In this document: piece by piece, positions 17,795-29,440 of the stretch
Layout: each line of letters starts with the position of its first letter
Position numbering within the stretch: the first letter of the stretch is position 1
Source: Schoenoplectus triqueter
Lineage: Eukaryota > Streptophyta > Magnoliopsida > Poales > Cyperaceae
Assembly (NCBI GenBank): GCA_964058805.1
Contig: CAXKVV010000183.1
Coordinates: forward strand, 1 to 33,456
Direction: 5' to 3'
DNA length: 33,456 bases
Program-made: the position numbers and the translations under genes
The notes under the pieces: model-generated
Told to the model about the DNA's origin: nothing
The model's database searches: none
What the model saw: the letters and a program-made list of their open reading frames with translations, nothing else

Positions 17795-20120
17795 ACATAA
17801 TTGATAATTACTTATAAACTGTCATGCTAGACTGTGCTTAATAGTTAATACTAGAGTTGGTGGTTAGTGTTAACTATTGGTTACATTTTTAATTTGTTGA
17901 ATAGTCTGGTTATGGTTGTATTAGTTCTTAATTTGGGTACTGTCAGACTTAGAATGATCTGAGACTGAGTGTTTGACAGTTGAAAGTTCAAACAGGGTCT
18001 CGGAAAGAAATTTTGGTTGCAACACGGCCCACTGAGACACTGGAGGGTGGGGTCAGGTACACTATATAAAATGAAAACCCCAATCCCTTTGTAATTTGTT
18101 AATGAGGATGAGTTAATTAGTTGCCCAGATCTAACAGTGATAGTTTCTTTTAGGGGTTTGGAGGGTATGGCTGTTATAATTTTCATTCATATATAGGAGT
18201 ATTTTATAAGTTAGTTTAGTTTACCTTATTAATAAAACTGATAGTTTGGCTATCTTAGTTTGGACCACAAGATTGCTGTTAGAACTAATGTAGCTTAGAA
18301 GCATAGTTTTCCATTTTTCTTACTATAAGTAGTTTTAATAGTTCAATTACAATGCATCATGACTTGATGAAGGTCACCTGATTAAGATTTAAGATAATGT
18401 TCCTATTGTATTCACTTTAGCACGTGCCACGTGGAAAATCTTTTGGAATGATTGCCAAACCGGATATTTTATTCCCAACCAATAAAAAAAAAGTAGTACC
18501 ATGGGAGGTCGCCATCTTTAATTGTAATATATAATTAATTTGGTCTCAGATCTTTCAACTTAAATAAAAATATCCTTATGTTATGTAACTTATAGCAATA
18601 ACTTCCATGACTGTTAATTACTATATAATGTTCAAATTTTATGGTATGAAGTGTCTTAAATATTCTTATACCTAGTGCGAGATCAGGGTGAGCCAAAATT
18701 TAAAGATACAGCATGATTCTATGATTATATTTGAACTATACATTTTTTTTGAGATATTTATATTTTATACTAAGAATGTGTGTATTAAATTAAAAGTCAA
18801 TACCAACTTATTACAAACAAAAGTTTGGGGTTCATGACATAACCCTCAATAAAAGAAATTCCTCCGGGCTACGTAATCCTAGAGTTTAATTTGGATTTAG
18901 TTTTCTTTCATTTTTAGTATTAAAATTGCCTTTAAGAAGACAAAAGGAATAGGCATATCAGAATTTGTAAAGTTTGGTAATTAAGTAGCATTTATTTTAT
19001 AAAAGAACAAAAGAGTACGGAAATACAACTAAATAAGTGAATTATTATTATTAGCTGCAATTGTAGTTGTGAGCAAACCATATATATAATAATTGAAATA
19101 AGAACTAATACCCATGTAAGTTGTTAGATGCAGGATGCATGATAATTATTATGTAGTTACATTGCATAAAACTTCCCCCAGCAATAAAAATAGACGTGTC
19201 AAAATAACCCAATTCCGGGTTGATAAGTTAAAGAAATAGTTATCTTGAAATAATCAATAATCACTTGAACTGAGACCTAAGCAAAGATGTACAGTCAATT
19301 AACTTTTTTTAAGGTCAAAATGCTTTATATATATCTCCTTAGTTGTCTTAATTAGGTGGCATTCTTTGTTGATTTGGAATCCTTGTAATATTGGCCATTG
19401 CTGAAAGCCTTCAGACTTATACAAAATGCACCAGCATCATATCTATACAAAATCCAGATGAAATATATGTCTAACTTATCCATATGCATGTCAAATTAAT
19501 AAAGTTTGTAGTCACGCCCTCACATGCATTTGTCTCACTTCTCATGAAAATTTTATGAGGTGGTTGTTTTTCTCAACCACCGGTGCATGTGCTTATGCTA
19601 CCAATTATGGTGGGACTTTGAGCACTTGGCAACACAGTTAGATTTCTGTACCTTCTCTGTTTACTGTACATAGACACAATCCCTCTCTGTATCAGAAATG
19701 GCATTCTATCAAAAACCTTGACAGAGTTCTCTCTTTTTTTTTAAAAAAAAAAACACCAAATAATCTTTTGGGCTCTATATGTAAATACTATTAATACCAT
19801 ATAATACTAATTAATATATAAAGTTCTCAAGAATTTACTCATTGGTGCAAACAGTTTATGCAACTTGACTAAACGTTGCAGTTTATTATCCATTATTGTT
19901 ACTACTATTATTATATATTATTTTAACTCAAGTTGTGGAGCATTCATAATATATGTTATGTGCCTTTTATATGGCATAAGCACAGAGCGAGAGAGGCCCC
20001 ATTTCACGTGACTTTCCAGCTAGAACAACTTGTCAAATTTGCTGTGGTTATAATTACAGATGTCCCGTGCACCACAATTGGCCAATTGGGTCATATATTA
20101 ATATACCTTCTCTGATTATA
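17795..20120. other. no gene seen; mixed AT-rich DNA
   Basis: No exons or element borders could be supported. Points worth noting are a TATATAAAATG word at 18063, tandem G-boxes at 18421-18434 (listed separately), and a short perfect stem GGTGGTTG/CAACCACC at 19559-19581. A minus-strand 101-codon open frame at 17881-18186 has no recognisable domain. Confidence 0.45.
18421..18434. promoter_or_regulatory. tandem G-box pair
   Basis: CACGTGCCACGTGG contains two CACGTG palindromes 7 bp apart. G-boxes/ABREs are bound by bZIP and bHLH factors. No gene is visible within 2 kb on either side, so function is doubtful; it may be chance or a relic. Confidence 0.3.
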
Positions 20121-20306
20121 CGAATAGATAGAGCAACTGATTACACTTCTCTGTGATGAACAATAGCACTTCTGGATATTCTTTGCTTATTACTATACAA
20201 CATTACGTATAGCGGGTCTGTCAAAACACATAAATAAAAGGAAGCAATAAAGAGGAAACACGGTTTACTCCAGAAATCAACGGAGAAAAATGAAATGACA
20301 GAAAAT

Positions 20307-20348
20307 TTATTCCAAATCCAATCCCATCTTGTATGCAACCACAGCAAC
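20307..20348 (-). other. possible orphan last exon
   Basis: On the minus strand a pyrimidine-rich acceptor (TGTTTTTCTTAG) is followed by 13 codons reading VAVVAYKMGLDLE and a TAA, then about 200 nt of UTR-like sequence toward 20120. It looks like a terminal coding exon, but no upstream exons are visible in the AT-rich DNA to the right. I do not recognise the peptide. It may be a captured gene fragment or chance. Confidence 0.25.
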
Positions 20349-20836
20349 CTAAGAAAAACACATATAATTAGAGTGTTAACATAAATTTTCGCTCAAATTT
20401 TGTCTAATACAAATTATTTTGTGTTTTCTTTTTTATTTTGCTTTAAATAATCGTGCAATGTTTATTTAATTTGATCTATAGTGTTTGACTTTTTACGCTA
20501 TAAATGAGTTAATTAGTTCTATATTGAAAATATTTGTACCATTTTTTTTAAACAATCAAAATTATGGTTCATGTAATCAAATAAGTTCTGGCTTTGTGAC
20601 TCTATAAAAAAATATTAAATAGAAGAAATATTAAGAAAACATTGTCAGCAGCACAACAGTTTTCACAGAAAATTAATGTCAAATGTATAGAGACAAGGCT
20701 GAGTGGCTGACAAATTAAGACCTTTTACTTGTGTTTTATGGATAAATTCGGTTCACCAATAGATACTGTCAACAAATTAAAGAAACAACTTGTGGGATTC
20801 CATATAAGATTTTAAATGTTCTATCAATATATGTGT
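20349..20836. other. no gene seen; AT-rich
   Basis: This is AT-rich spacer without recognisable exons or element ends. Confidence 0.5.
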
Positions 20837-20981
20837 TAGTGGCGGAACCAAGCCGGCTCGAGTCACCCCTAAGTTCACTATAAAATAAAAGTCGTACAGT
20901 AAAAAATAATTTTTTTTAACCTAAATATTCTATTTATTTGAACCGGATAGTCTGTATCGATCGTTTCTAGTTCCGCCCCTA
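20837..20981. mobile_element. short hAT-like MITE (145 bp)
   Basis: The left end TAGTGGCGGAACCA and the reverse complement of the right end (TAGGGGCGGAACTA) form an imperfect 14-bp inverted repeat. Ends with GGCGGA(A/T)C are frequent in plant hAT-type MITEs. The target duplication is not clean: TATGTGTT and TATGTATA agree at 6 of 8 only with a shifted border. It lies directly left of the CACTA element. Confidence 0.55.
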
Positions 20982-20987
20982 TGTATA

Positions 20988-22804
20988 CACTACAAGAATT
21001 TGGGGATTTAACAACACATCTTTACAACGGTTTTTTCAGAGAACTGCTGCTAAATTAATTTTACAGCGGTTATTAAATAAGAACCGCTCTAAAATCTATT
21101 CTTTCAACATCGGTTATTAGCTATTAAATGTTGTTAAAAATTTAACAGCGATTATTTACTAATAACCGCTGTTAAGCTTTTCAGTTTTATAGTGGTTATT
21201 TACTAATAACCGCTGTTAAAAATTTATAACGGTTATTTAGTAATAATCGCTGTAAAATATAATTTTGCAGCGTTTCTTGTATAATAACCGCTGTTGAATC
21301 TTAATGTTACCACTTTGAACTACCGATCCCACTTAGTAAAATTTTTGAAATTTCATTGAGCCCTCCCCCCGTGATTTTCTGGGAATTTCCTAAGTTCAGA
21401 ACTTACAAAAACTGCATTTTGACATATCCAATAAACTGTGACAAACAAATCGAATAAACTGTAGCAATCTATGAATTTGACATATATATTTTATTTTATA
21501 TTCTTATTCTCCATAAATATTAGAGATTAACTATAAATTTTGAGATAAAATAATGAAGTTTTTGAGTACCCAAATGCCCTAATTATTCCCAGTTATCCGT
21601 TAAATACAGTTTTAACTCCTTAGTCAATGTCATTTAAAACTCCATTAAAACGACGTCAAATAAAAAGGCTATAGAAATAAAAATTGCTTTAAATTATCTA
21701 AATTACCTTACATGCACCGGTGCTTGATGAGCATGACGGGGATATATCGAAATTGGAGTTTCGACGGATTACGGTATGATAAACAAATTCTTTTAAGGAT
21801 TTGTTTTACTTATTAATTAATCACTACCTCGCTTTTAGGGTTATTCAAAATAATTGTAACATGTTTAAAGTCTAACTCAAGGCACTGGTGAGTGCGGATA
21901 TTATATCATTCGAAACATGATTGACATAATCCTAAAGCATGCGGACCCGGAGACTGATCTTCCAAAGATATATGTTATTAGATAATTACTTAATTAGTTT
22001 TTTTTATTTACTTAGGATTATAAAATTACTAACCATGTATATTTTCACTTTTTGCAGTCTCTCAGATCATTTGCACCTTTATCGCCCGAGGATCTCCAGC
22101 AGGTAAAAATATGGTTGATAGAATTTTTGAAGACTATATTCTGAGATTGTACGATACTTTGATGTTTTTTTGGATATATGTATTGCATACTTTTTGTGGT
22201 GTGATTATTTATGCTATATTTTTTCGATATTTACGTATGTGTTCTTATACTTGTGTGAATTGTTTATCGAATAAAATTGATTGTTGTATGATATGATTGA
22301 TTGTATTTGTATGAATTCAATGAATGAAGTTGTGTACGACTAGCACGTGGCTAGTCACAGAAAACAAAATAAACACACACAAAAATTTAAAAGATTAACA
22401 ATGGTTTTTAAGAAAAAAACGCTGCAAAATTTATATTAACAACTGCAATTGGGTTAAAATCAACAACGGTTTTTAACAAAAAAAAAACACTATTATGTTT
22501 AACTTAGCAGCGTTTTTTTGTTCAAAATCGTTGTTGGTTTTGATTTAACAGCGGTTATTTGTTTATAATCGCTGCTGAAATCTCACTCAACAACGGTTTT
22601 TTGCAAATAACTATTGTTGAAGTATAATTTTAGGAGCGATTTTTAGTGAATAACCACTGTTGATTTGGAAATAAATTTAGCTTACAGCAACCTTTTCTAC
22701 AGCGGTTATTAATATAAGTTAGCAGCATGACCAACAACAACGGTTGTAGAACCGCTACTAATGGCCGAAATAACCGCTGTAAAAGGCTAATCTGTGTTGT
22801 AGTG
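20988..22804. mobile_element. CACTA (En/Spm) transposon, non-autonomous, 1.8 kb
   Basis: The ends CACTACAAGAATTTGG and the reverse complement CACTACAACACAGATT share the diagnostic CACTACAA. They are flanked by the 3-bp duplication ATA (20985-20987 and 22805-22807). Both subterminal zones carry many inverted and direct copies of TAACAGCGGTTATT-like repeats (about 21058-21300 and 22385-22795), the usual CACTA transposase-binding array. The middle keeps the end of a C48 peptidase gene. No transposase catalytic region is present, so movement would need help from another element. Confidence 0.92.
21890..22144 (+). pseudogene. C48 (Ulp1-like) peptidase remnant inside the CACTA element
   Basis: Plant CACTA elements often carry a Ulp1/SENP-type cysteine peptidase gene. 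Here ECGYYIIRNMIDIILKHADP (from 21890, Cys codon 21893-21895) matches the catalytic-Cys region (xCGxY) of that family. After an intron (acceptor at 22057), the exon 22058-22144 reads SLRSFAPLSPEDLQQVKIWL and ends at TGA 22142-22144, like the C-terminus of these proteins. The catalytic His and Asp regions upstream are not recognisable. It is a 3' remnant; the exact exon 1 end is uncertain. Confidence 0.7.
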
Positions 22805-22807
22805 ATA

Positions 22808-23389
22808 ATTGATTATATATACGAGCGTTACTATGAAATTGTACATATTAATGTATTATTCAGTGATTCGAATTGTTGAAATTTCAACTGTTTGCTGGTC
22901 TAGCAATCTTTTTTTTTAATGTTATAAAACGAAAGGTGGTGCAATTACTTTTTGTAAGTGGTATTATATTCTCATCTCTGTAATCGTAATATGAAGTCCA
23001 TGTGAAGAAATTTTTTATTATTGATTTGATAAAATTTTAATTTTTGTAGTCATGGAACTGTAAATATATGTAATTTTGCCTTTTTATTTTTATGAATATA
23101 TAAAAGGTTCTTATGATTGTAGAAAAAATATTGTATGTATCTTTTCGCAGCAAATTTTCTATTTTGCTAACAATTGATCCAGAAATATCATCCCATTTTT
23201 CCAACTCGTCCAGCATAATCAGGTAATTCATGCGTTTATTCTTGAAAATCAGTATAATGAAATACACAAAAATAACTTTTTGATGCTTTAACTTTAAAAT
23301 TCGTGTCTTCATTTGTATAAAAGACTAAAACAAACGTTCACATGCAATCAGTATCCAGGTAACAGTTCTTTGTCCTCCTCATCCCACAC
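22808..23389. other. no gene seen; AT-rich
   Basis: This is AT-rich spacer. A minus-strand open frame at 23037-23312 is low-complexity (Lys/Ile/Phe-rich) and is most likely chance. Confidence 0.5.
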
Positions 23390-23830
23390 TAGGGCGCGGA
23401 CCCAGTTAGATCCGGGGGGGGGGGGCACGTGCCCCCTTGGATTTTGAAAAATAGTGTTTTTCGGTAATGTTTTCGGTACGTGCCCCCCCTGGAAATTTTT
23501 TTTGCCCCCCCTGAATTGTCTGGTTATTTTTATTGAGAAAAAATATTTAATACCGTGCATAATAAAATAATTATGCAAAGATATCAAAATATAAAGTTCC
23601 TTAGTCGAAAACTTTCTTCATCAACTTGATTATCTATTACTTTGAGCTTTATTTTATTGTTATTTTAATATATAAAATGTTATTATTTAATAAAAAATTT
23701 ATTAGTAAAGTATATATATTAAATTATTAATTTTTTTATTTAGTACCCAATTAGTTAATGGATTTGAACCCGATAAACCATTACAATCCGATAATTGACT
23801 CCCCTAATCAAAATCCTAGATCCGCCACTG
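23390..23830. mobile_element. hAT-like non-autonomous element (441 bp)
   Basis: The left end TAGGGCGCGGACCCAG pairs with the right end, reverse complement CAGTGGCGGATCTAGG. Flanks TCCCACAC (23382-23389) and TCCCACGT (23831-23838) agree at 6 of 8, consistent with an 8-bp hAT duplication. Just inside the left end is a run of 13 G (23414-23426) and CACGTGCCCCC. Two further GCCCCCCCTG-type words follow at about 23483 and 23504. It is non-coding. Confidence 0.7.
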
Positions 23831-23885
23831 TCCCACGTAGGTAATATTTGTACCTCCTTATCCCACATGTAGGTAATATTTGCAC
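23831..23885 (+). repeat. imperfect direct repeat, period about 30 bp
   Basis: TCCCACGTAGGTAATATTTG (23831) recurs as TCCCACATGTAGGTAATATTTG (23861). A partial unit, CCTCCTCATCCCAC, lies left of the element at 23390. The hAT-like element therefore seems to have inserted into a pre-existing short tandem repeat. Confidence 0.7.
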
Positions 23886-24350
23886 ATGCAAGCGACATTT
23901 TCAACGTGGACTTTTCATAGGATAAGGAGCAGCACAAATCCTTCATTTTTGTGCGTTTTAGATGAATATCCAACACACGAATCATTCCCAATTGAGACAA
24001 GTAATGCGTTGTGGGACCCGCCAAGCATCTCACTCAATTAATGTGGAAAAAGTTGATATTTAGTACAGTGACAAAATTGACATGATGTGCTTGGCCTAAT
24101 TAGGACATGCCGACATAAAAATTATGAAATATATATCTCCCTTTTTAGCAAAGGTCCAAAGGACAAAGAAAACCAATTAATGCTCTTCCCTTTGCTTGGT
24201 CTTTAAAATTCATTTATGAACTGCAGATTGGTTATACAGAGAAAAAGTTTATTCACAGAATTGTTTTTGTTTATGCAAATTACTTGAGATAGTTCGAAAA
24301 TTTTATTTATGAAATATCATAATATTGAATTTTCGTAGGAGAATATTTCC
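23886..24350. other. no gene seen
   Basis: Spacer between the hAT-like element and the (TA)n-linked MITE series. No exons or borders were recognised. Confidence 0.5.
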
Positions 24351-24378
24351 ACATAAGTATATATATATAGAGAGAGAG

Positions 24379-24625
24379 AGTTGGGCTATGATGTTATGTA
24401 TAGCACAAATTATCTTTGTGTTATAGATCATTTTTTCATTCTCAAAGTCTAAATGATCGATCTGAACTGCTTAAAATAATTTTTATATGAAAATCTAGTT
24501 GGGGACTAAATTTTATATTTTTTTTAAAAAAATAGTGGTTTGGATCGACTATTTAGACTTTGAGAACAAAGAAATAATCCATAATACGGAGGCAAACCGT
24601 GATATGCATAGCACCATAATCCAAC

Positions 24626-24626
<1 letters not shown>
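24379..24626. mobile_element. foldback MITE D, within (TA)n
   Basis: The left end AGTTGGGCTATGATGTTATG matches the reverse complement of the right end (AGTTGGATTATGGTGCTATG). Pairing continues inward through TCTCAAAGTCTAAATGATCGATC, so the inverted arms are about 95-100 nt each. (TA)n tracts flank both sides (24358-24369 and 24627-24652), suggesting insertion into TA with TA duplication. It has no coding capacity. Confidence 0.8.
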
Positions 24627-24651
<25 letters not shown>

Positions 24652-24656
<5 letters not shown>

Positions 24657-25050
24657 GATACCATGAGCTTAACCTCACGGAAGTTTTCCATGAGCTTAAC
24701 TCAAAAAATATATCAAATCATCTCTAAATTTTAATTTATCATGCTCATTAAATTTTTTATATGAAAATCTTATGGGATGCAAAAATTTGGAGTGTTTTGA
24801 GATTTTTAAGTCATGGTTTTTAATTTTTGAAAATCAGCTCAAAAAATATTTAATGTTTGAACATCATTTTTAAAAATTAAAAACGTTGACTTAAAAAGCT
24901 CAAAACGCTCTAAATTTTTGCATCCCATGAGATTTTTATATAAAAAATTTAATAAGAATGATAAATTAAAATTTAAAGATTATTTAATATTTCTTTTTGA
25001 GTTAAGCTCACAGAAAGCATCTGTGAGCTTAAACACACAGTATTTTTACT
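24652..25050. mobile_element. foldback MITE A, family shared with B and C
   Basis: The left end TAAAGATACCATGAGCTTAA pairs imperfectly with the right end (reverse complement GTAAAAATACTGTGTGTTTAA). The two halves are inverted copies through most of the element; for example GCAAAAATTTGGAGTGTTTTGAG near 24779 mirrors CTCAAAACGCTCTAAATTTTTGC near 24899. It is flanked by (TA)n on both sides. Same family as 25063-25469 and 32708-33112. Confidence 0.82.
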
Positions 25051-25062
25051 ATATATATATAT

Positions 25063-25469
25063 AGTAAAGCTAGCATGCTCCTAAGAGTATGAAACTCCTT
25101 TTGTGATTCTAACTAAAAAATTATATCAAATGATCTCTAAATTTTAATTTATCACTCTAATTAAATTTTTTATATGAAAATCTTATGAGATACAAAAAAT
25201 TGAGATGTTTCAAGTTTTTTAAGTCACTCTTTTTAATTTTTAAAAATCAGCTCTAATAATAATAATAATAATATATTAAATATTTGTACATTGTTTTCAA
25301 ATATTAAAAATAGAAAAATCAAAACATTTTAAATTTTTGTACCCTAAAAGATTTCAATATGAAAAACTTAATGAGAGTGAAAAATTAAAATTTAGAAATC
25401 ATTTGATATACTTTTTAAGTTAGAATCACAGAGGGATTTCATGCTCTTAAGATCACACTAATTTTACAA
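25063..25469. mobile_element. foldback MITE B, same family as A and C
   Basis: The left end AGTAAAGCTAGCATGCTCC pairs with the right end (reverse complement TGTAAAATTAGTGTGATCT). Internal sequence such as ATCTCTAAATTTTAATTTATCA matches copy A. Only a short (TA)n tract (25051-25062) separates it from A, and another (25469-25480) follows. An (AAT)n run lies at the centre (25254-25273). Confidence 0.82.
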
Positions 25470-25480
25470 TATATATATAC

Positions 25481-26355
25481 ACTTATTCTAGGCTCGATAA
25501 CAGCCTTATTATTCTAGATTAATATTAAACACATATCAATCTCATGATAAAATTCATAATACATAAAAGAATTAAGGTTTCATGTTTTTCAAATATGTCA
25601 CATCATTATTTTTCTCCATCATTGATTTTATTTTATTCTTTTTATTTTCATGAATCCAATGGTTCATATAATATAGTTTCTCTCTCCTCATTTAAAATCA
25701 TCACTTTTCTCCTCATTTAATATAAATAAAGTGAAACTTAATTCTTAAAATAAATCTATTTTTATATGATCATTTATAGATTATTTTGTGTTTAATTATA
25801 TTATTATAATTATCATTATTATTTAGCATTTAAAAATATTATGGCTAAAATTTTATATTTAAATTATTTTTTAAAGACCATATTGTTGGGGCAAAGTCCA
25901 AATTACATCCTAGTGAATGCATAATTACTCTTCAGTTTAGTGGAAAGTGGGACCGTCGGAAGACGCATGCCTAGCAAAAAGATCTTAATTTCCCATTATC
26001 GCCTAAACATGTTCATTATTTTTGTCCAAATTTGCTAAGTACCCTAAATAGTATAATCGTAGTCAGTGGAAGCTTTAATTGTTAATCATAAAAAAAAGAT
26101 TATATAATCTCAATTGGCTTGCATATTATGTACTTGCAAGGTGGTCCAAGTTTAATTTAAACATTATGGTTTGACACATCAGCCAATTATTTGTATGTGC
26201 ATACTTGATTGCCTCTGGATATACATGATGAGAGCAGGTAATGCCACTATATATATCCAAAGTTTCAAACAACTTTTTTGTATAATTATTTTTCTAGTTT
26301 TCTAAAACTATTAGCTCAGCTGGACGTGTGGTGGTAAAGGATAGATTAATCAGGA
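25481..26355. other. no gene seen; AT-rich
   Basis: AT-rich spacer with no supported exon or element end. Confidence 0.5.
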
Positions 26356-26805
26356 TAGGGTGGCACACAAAAAATTCGTGCCTGATTTGTGACTCATTCG
26401 AAATCGATTCGTTATTGATTTGCTTGTTAGTGGACCGAACCAGCTAGTTAAGCTTGTTAAGTTAATAAGTCGAGTTTGAGCTTTGATCGGCTCGGCTCAT
26501 TAAGCTCGTTGGCTAGGTAAACTATAAATATTTACTATTTTTATTATGAATTTTTAGTATAGTAAATAGTTTATAGTATGATATGCACTTAAATTATTAT
26601 ATCAAATTTGTGTGAAATATATTATTATTAGTTATTTTATTAATTTTTATATAAATTTTAATATAAAATATCATAAAAATGCTATTAACTATTACATAAG
26701 TTTTAATGAGTTAGTTCGGTTAGCTCGTTAATTTAACGAATCAATCTCAAGCCAAAATTTTTGACTCAGAAGTAGTTAACGAACCAGATCAGTTCGGCAG
26801 CCCTA
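26356..26805. mobile_element. hAT-like non-autonomous element, degraded
   Basis: The left end TAGGGTGGCACACAA and the reverse complement of the right end (TAGGGCTGCCGAACTGA) resemble TAGGG(C/T)(T/G)GC ends of plant elements. The subterminal sequence is rich in GGCTCGGCTC/AGCTCGTT words. Flanking octamers agree at only 5 of 8, so the target duplication is not demonstrable. It is non-coding. Confidence 0.55.
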
Positions 26806-29104
26806 AATTAAAATACCACATAGTTAAACATAGAGAGTTGAAAATAAAAAGATAATTTAGTTTCTAATTCTAAGTATAAATTAAGTTGCTAATTTTGGTT
26901 CTTGGCCTCCTCCGAAAACCTCACATATGAGGAATGCTTAATTTGAATAAATCTTTTTTGGATCAAAGTAAAAGTTTTACTGAATTATCACTAACTAGTA
27001 CCTTTTCAATTATCAAATTATGTCATTAGTTGAAACCATGAAAATGCTGAAGTTTTTTAATAATGCAGTTATCATACTGGTTTTGGGTTATTTTTATATA
27101 TACAAAATGAAAATTATAAAACAAGAAATTATTTAAACATATTTTCGAAAAATAGAACCGCAGACTAAAAGTTGGGCCACAGACCAAAAGAGCTGGTCCA
27201 GGGACTTCTTGATATTTATAATTTTCTTGTTATATGTCAGAATTTAACATTCTTATACTTTTTCGAAAGATATCGAAATGAACTATAACATACTTAAGTT
27301 TCATGAATTTTAGAACTATAAATAAAGAGAAAATTACCTAGAAACACATAAATGTAAGTTATTTTAGAATTATGATGTACTTATATCTGCTACTTGTGAA
27401 TGTAGTAATATTTTCTATATTACTCTATTAATGAGTTTTTTTAGTTTATAAATTTTTTATTGAAATATATAGTCTTAATTAAGAATATTAAGTCATTTGA
27501 ATAAGAAAAACAAAAATTACAACAAAATGTTAGAAAAACAAAAATTGTAGAATGTGGACGGCGGACCACAAAAGATTATTGTGGTCTATATAAGATTCTG
27601 CTTAGTACTGATCTTAATTATTTTTATTATGATTATCAAACATAACATCCTGATTAATTGGATGATTGACTTAAAATGCAGTATTCTCTGTATAATAAAA
27701 TATCACTTCAATAAAGAATAATGATTGTCGTGATTTATAAAAGAATGACAATGCAACCCAGAACAAATTGAAATATATCGTAATTCATTGACAAGAGTGT
27801 TCAACTGTTAATATATTTTTTATTTGTATAACTTTTTTTCCTTATAAATAATATATATATTCTTAAATATCTTAGTAACACAAATAAAAATATGTAAGAC
27901 CAAAGTTATTTCTGCTAAATATTGTATTTGATATTTTTTCTTAAATGATGAGAATTTTGAAATGATCAGAGATTCATGTCAATCTTATCACAAATGACTT
28001 GTCGATCTTAATAAATCAGTACACAAGAATTTTAATAATTTTACCACAAGAAATTTGCAAGATTGATTAAATGATAATAAAATGAACGGAAAAAAAAATT
28101 AATCAATCATAGTTAATTAGATTCATTCATTTCATTGTCATTTAATCCAATATGAAATGAGCTTCAAAATCATAACATTTTATATGCATACATCTACCAT
28201 GAAGCTTAATAATATTAACGATTTAGATTTCAAATTTAACTTTTAAAATATAAATTAAAAAATAAATAGATGATATTTAATGGCACACAAAACTAATGGT
28301 ATTAAAACCCTTTTCTGTAAAAAAAATAAACAAAAAAGTAAGACAATATACCTAGTCATACACAAAACTCGTAGAAGTAACACAAAAATATCATATGGTC
28401 CTAGAAGTTTTTATTGCACCTTACACATAAACAGTAACACATCTAACCGATTTTTTTTTCTTCAATCCGAACATAGATATTTAAATGAAAATCGAGAAAT
28501 TGACGGAAGCCTTTCCATCAAAATAATATTGAATGGTAAGTAGATAATTAGACAGGAGAAACCACAGCTGGTTGATATTGTATCGTTGAGAAACTAGGAC
28601 GTATAACATTTTATTTATATTGGCCCTGAATTTGTGATATTACAGATTGACTAAAATAAATTATAAATGGAACAAAAGATAAAGGATAAAGGATAAAAGA
28701 TAAAAGATAAAAGATAATCTCTTCTGATTTCTAAGTCCAAAATCATGGACGAAACGCGTGCTGTCATTCGTATATTTAAAATTTTACGTTTCTCGCTCTT
28801 ATTTTTAATAATATTAATTTAATAAAACTTATTATTACTAAAAACTGCTTGTACGTATATATATGTCTTATACGCTAATAGAAACCGTGGAGAAACTAAT
28901 TTTGATAATGAAGCGCATGAGTTACACTTTTATTATGCTCTCTCTGTTCCATTTTATAAATGAATTGTAAACTTTGATGCTTGACACATGTAACTCCATA
29001 TAAAACACTTCGTGAATTAATAATTTGCTTGAAAATATTATAATATTAATTTATTGTCGTCACGTCATTAAAATTGGAGCAAGGATAAAATCTTATAAAA
29101 ATTT
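26806..29104. other. no gene seen; AT-rich with a (GATAAAA)n microsatellite
   Basis: AT-rich DNA without convincing exons. A short GATAAAG/GATAAAA array of about six units is at 28678-28718. An 87-codon open frame at 28280-28543 has no known domain, and its composition (Lys/Asn/Ser-rich) fits chance translation of AT-rich DNA. Confidence 0.5.
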
Positions 29105-29440
29105 ATTATTTTAAAATGCGGCCACATTGCCGCATATACGGTCGGGTTATGCTTATTCGACGTAATGCCGCATACATAATAGTATACATCCGCATATTCA
29201 ACAATGCGTATCATTTTTTAAAATATTTATCGTATTAAGCTTATAAAATTAATTATATTATATTTTTCATATAAAATAATCAAAATTATATTAATATCTT
29301 ATTATATTTTCTTATTTTATATCAAAATACTTCAAAAATAAATTATTGATTCAAATATTATAAGAATTTTTTAGAATATATATCCGCATATATAATCTCA
29401 TATGCATCCGTACATCACATATGCGCTATGCATTGATCAA
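29105..29440. repeat. degenerate repeat with CCGCATA/TATGCGG words
   Basis: Words such as TTTTAAAATGCGG, TGCCGCATATAC, TGCCGCATACAT, ATCCGCATA and CATATGCG occur repeatedly in both orientations. Similar words occur at 13843-14050, where TTTTAAAATGTGG leads the block. This suggests subterminal repeats of an old DNA transposon family, but no borders could be set. Confidence 0.4.

Noticed and set aside
21000..22800. CRISPR-like array from repeated AACAGCGGTTATT
   Set aside because: The repeats are unevenly spaced, in both orientations, and lie inside CACTA ends; they are transposon subterminal repeats.
28280..28543. 87-codon open frame as a gene
   Set aside because: Composition follows AT-rich base content; no domain or splice signals.
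28930..29100. Possible Stowaway-type MITE starting CTCTCTCTGTTCCATTTTAT
   Set aside because: The left end resembles plant Stowaway starts, but no matching inverted right end or TA duplication was found.
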